A DNA stretch of 5,792 bases from Dehalococcoidia bacterium UBA3254 (GTDB lineage Bacteria; Chloroflexota; Dehalococcoidia; Dehalococcoidales; UBA3254): positions 587-6,378 of the forward strand of contig DEUU01000454.1 of the NCBI GenBank assembly GCA_002362735.1, written 5' to 3'. How positions within the stretch are numbered: the first letter of the stretch is position 1; every line of letters begins with the position of its first letter. The position numbers were made by a program, and so were the translations under genes. Shown piece by piece: positions 4,619 through 5,792 of this stretch. The notes under the pieces are model-generated. The model saw nothing but the letters and a program-made list of their open reading frames with translations. It was not told where the DNA came from and searched no databases.

Positions 4619-5792
4619 ATGCCAATCACTGACATAGTTTATATAATACTTTTCGTAATTTTTGTCTTGCTCTCAGCCTATTTTGCCGCTTCGGAAATAG
4701 CCTTTGTCTCCCTGCAGCGGTACAAATTGGAAAGCATGATAAAAAACAATGTTAAAAACGCCAGGCTGGTAGCCTGGTTCAAAGACCGCCCTGAAAAACT
4801 ATTATCGACAATTCTTCTGGGCAACAACCTGGTGAATACCGCAGCAGCTTCTCTGGGTACCGCCCTGGCAGTAGGAATCCTGGGAAATGAGCAAAGTGGT
4901 ATCCTGGTTTCGACGATTGTAGTCACAGCCGTCCTCCTGGTTTTGGGAGATGCCATTCCCAAAACTTCAGCCGCTCATCATGCCGAGAAGATATCACTAG
5001 CGGTCGTGAGATCGGTACAAATAGTATCATGGATATTCACACCGTTCGTTATAGTATTAAGCTGGATTACATCGAGCTTCGGTCGGTTATTCGGCGCGAA
5101 ACCCGTCGGAATGTCTCTGATCAGTGAGGAAGAGATCCGGACCATGATCAGCGCGGGTCAACGTGACGGAGTGGTAGAAGAAGCCGAAGCCGAGATGCTG
5201 CACAAGGTTTTTGAATTTGGCGACCGTCCGGCCCGGGAGATTATGGTACCCCGCACAGAAGTAGTCTGGGTAGAAAAAGGCACCAGGATCGAGGACTTTT
5301 TCAAGGTGTATATTGAACATCCTTATACAAGATACCCGGTATTCGAAGAAAAAAGGGACCATGTAGTAGGGGTAGTTGCCTCCAAAGATCTGCTCATGCT
5401 TCTGGCCAGAGGCATCTGCAATATCGAGCAAACTATCGATGACATTATCCGTCCTGCCTATTTCGCCCCGGAAAGCAAACGTATCAACGAGCTTCTTAAG
5501 GAAATGAGAGACAAGAATAGTCACATGTGCGTCATCGTCGATGAATATGGGGGTACCGCAGGAATAATCACCTTGACCCAGCTGGTTGAAGAGATTGTGG
5601 GAGACGTCAGGGACGAGCTCACGGTACTGGAAAAGGATTTTGAAATCATTAATGATACCACCTTCCAGATTGACGGAGGCATGAGGGTTGAAGATATTAA
5701 TGAGGAGATGAAGCTGGGCCTGCCGGAAGGCGATTATGAAACGGTGGCCGGGTTCATATTGAAGCTCCTCGGTCATATACCGAAGACGGGTG
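4619..5792 (+). CDS. Hemolysin C / CorC-family membrane protein (DUF21-CBS-CorC_HlyC), 3' truncated
   Basis: The frame opens at ATG 4619 and is still open at the window end, giving 391 residues of a protein usually about 420-450 long. The N-terminal DUF21 (CNNM) membrane domain spans about residues 1-165. It shows LLSAYFAASEIAFVSL (17-32), LLGNNLVNT (66-74) and LGDAIPKTSA (109-118), hallmarks of the family. A linker with ISEEEIRTMI (168-177) leads to a CBS pair: EIMVPRTEV (207-215), then TRYPVFEE (237-244), and VIVDEYGGTAG (305-315) followed by LVEEIVGDVRDE (322-333). The start of the CorC_HlyC domain follows (about 347 on), cut by the window edge. Homologues are linked to magnesium or cobalt efflux and resistance, and some are called hemolysins by history; the ion is not readable here. 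GGAG (4604-4607) lies 11 nt before the ATG, and no other in-frame start exists nearby. Confidence 0.92.
   Translation, partial: MPITDIVYIILFVIFVLLSAYFAASEIAFVSLQRYKLESMIKNNVKNARLVAWFKDRPEKLLSTILLGNNLVNTAAASLGTALAVGILGNEQSGILVSTIVVTAVLLVLGDAIPKTSAAHHAEKISLAVVRSVQIVSWIFTPFVIVLSWITSSFGRLFGAKPVGMSLISEEEIRTMISAGQRDGVVEEAEAEMLHKVFEFGDRPAREIMVPRTEVVWVEKGTRIEDFFKVYIEHPYTRYPVFEEKRDHVVGVVASKDLLMLLARGICNIEQTIDDIIRPAYFAPESKRINELLKEMRDKNSHMCVIVDEYGGTAGIITLTQLVEEIVGDVRDELTVLEKDFEIINDTTFQIDGGMRVEDINEEMKLGLPEGDYETVAGFILKLLGHIPKTG

Noticed and set aside
5087..5776. 229-residue minus-strand open frame
   Set aside because: It is the antisense shadow of the CorC-like gene, which has clear DUF21, CBS and CorC_HlyC motifs on the plus strand.

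Overview
The window reads as a piece of a bacterial chromosome of intermediate GC with tightly packed genes. It carries no sign of mobile elements, CRISPR arrays or RNA genes. The organism cannot be fixed from 5.8 kb. The SbcD-like tail, the oxalate/formate-antiporter type MFS carrier and the lipoprotein operon would fit an anaerobic or environmental Chloroflexota (Dehalococcoidia-like) genome, but that is inference. One physiological fact is well supported: the organism very probably makes selenoproteins, because its selD contains an in-frame UGA exactly at the catalytic position.

Layout. Plus strand, 1-1588: the C-terminal end of an SbcD-like nuclease subunit (cut by the window start), overlapped by 17 nt by a 12-helix MFS carrier. 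Positions 1589-1634 are a short convergent gap. Minus strand, 4298 down to 1635: a probable four-gene operon in the order head-GIN (DUF2807-type) lipoprotein, isochorismatase-like cysteine hydrolase, small DUF5658-like membrane protein, selD. The gaps are 16 nt, a probable 4-nt overlap, and 9 nt. Positions 4299-4618 are a 320-nt divergent regulatory region holding a candidate promoter in each direction and a perfect 9-bp inverted repeat. Plus strand, 4619 to the window end: a DUF21-CBS-CorC/HlyC family membrane protein that runs off the edge.

Main observation. Ordinary ORF calling starts selD at a TTG at 2585 and loses the active site. The true gene starts at ATG 2681 behind a good ribosome-binding site and reads through TGA (2633-2631) at codon 17. 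That places selenocysteine at the position of catalytic Cys17 of E. coli SelD, with Lys20 also conserved. A hairpin immediately after the UGA has the geometry of a bacterial SECIS element. Selenophosphate synthetase would thus itself depend on its own product. A second annotation trap lies in the same operon: the small membrane protein has no ATG, GTG or TTG that includes its first membrane helix, and may start at an ATA overlapping the upstream stop codon.
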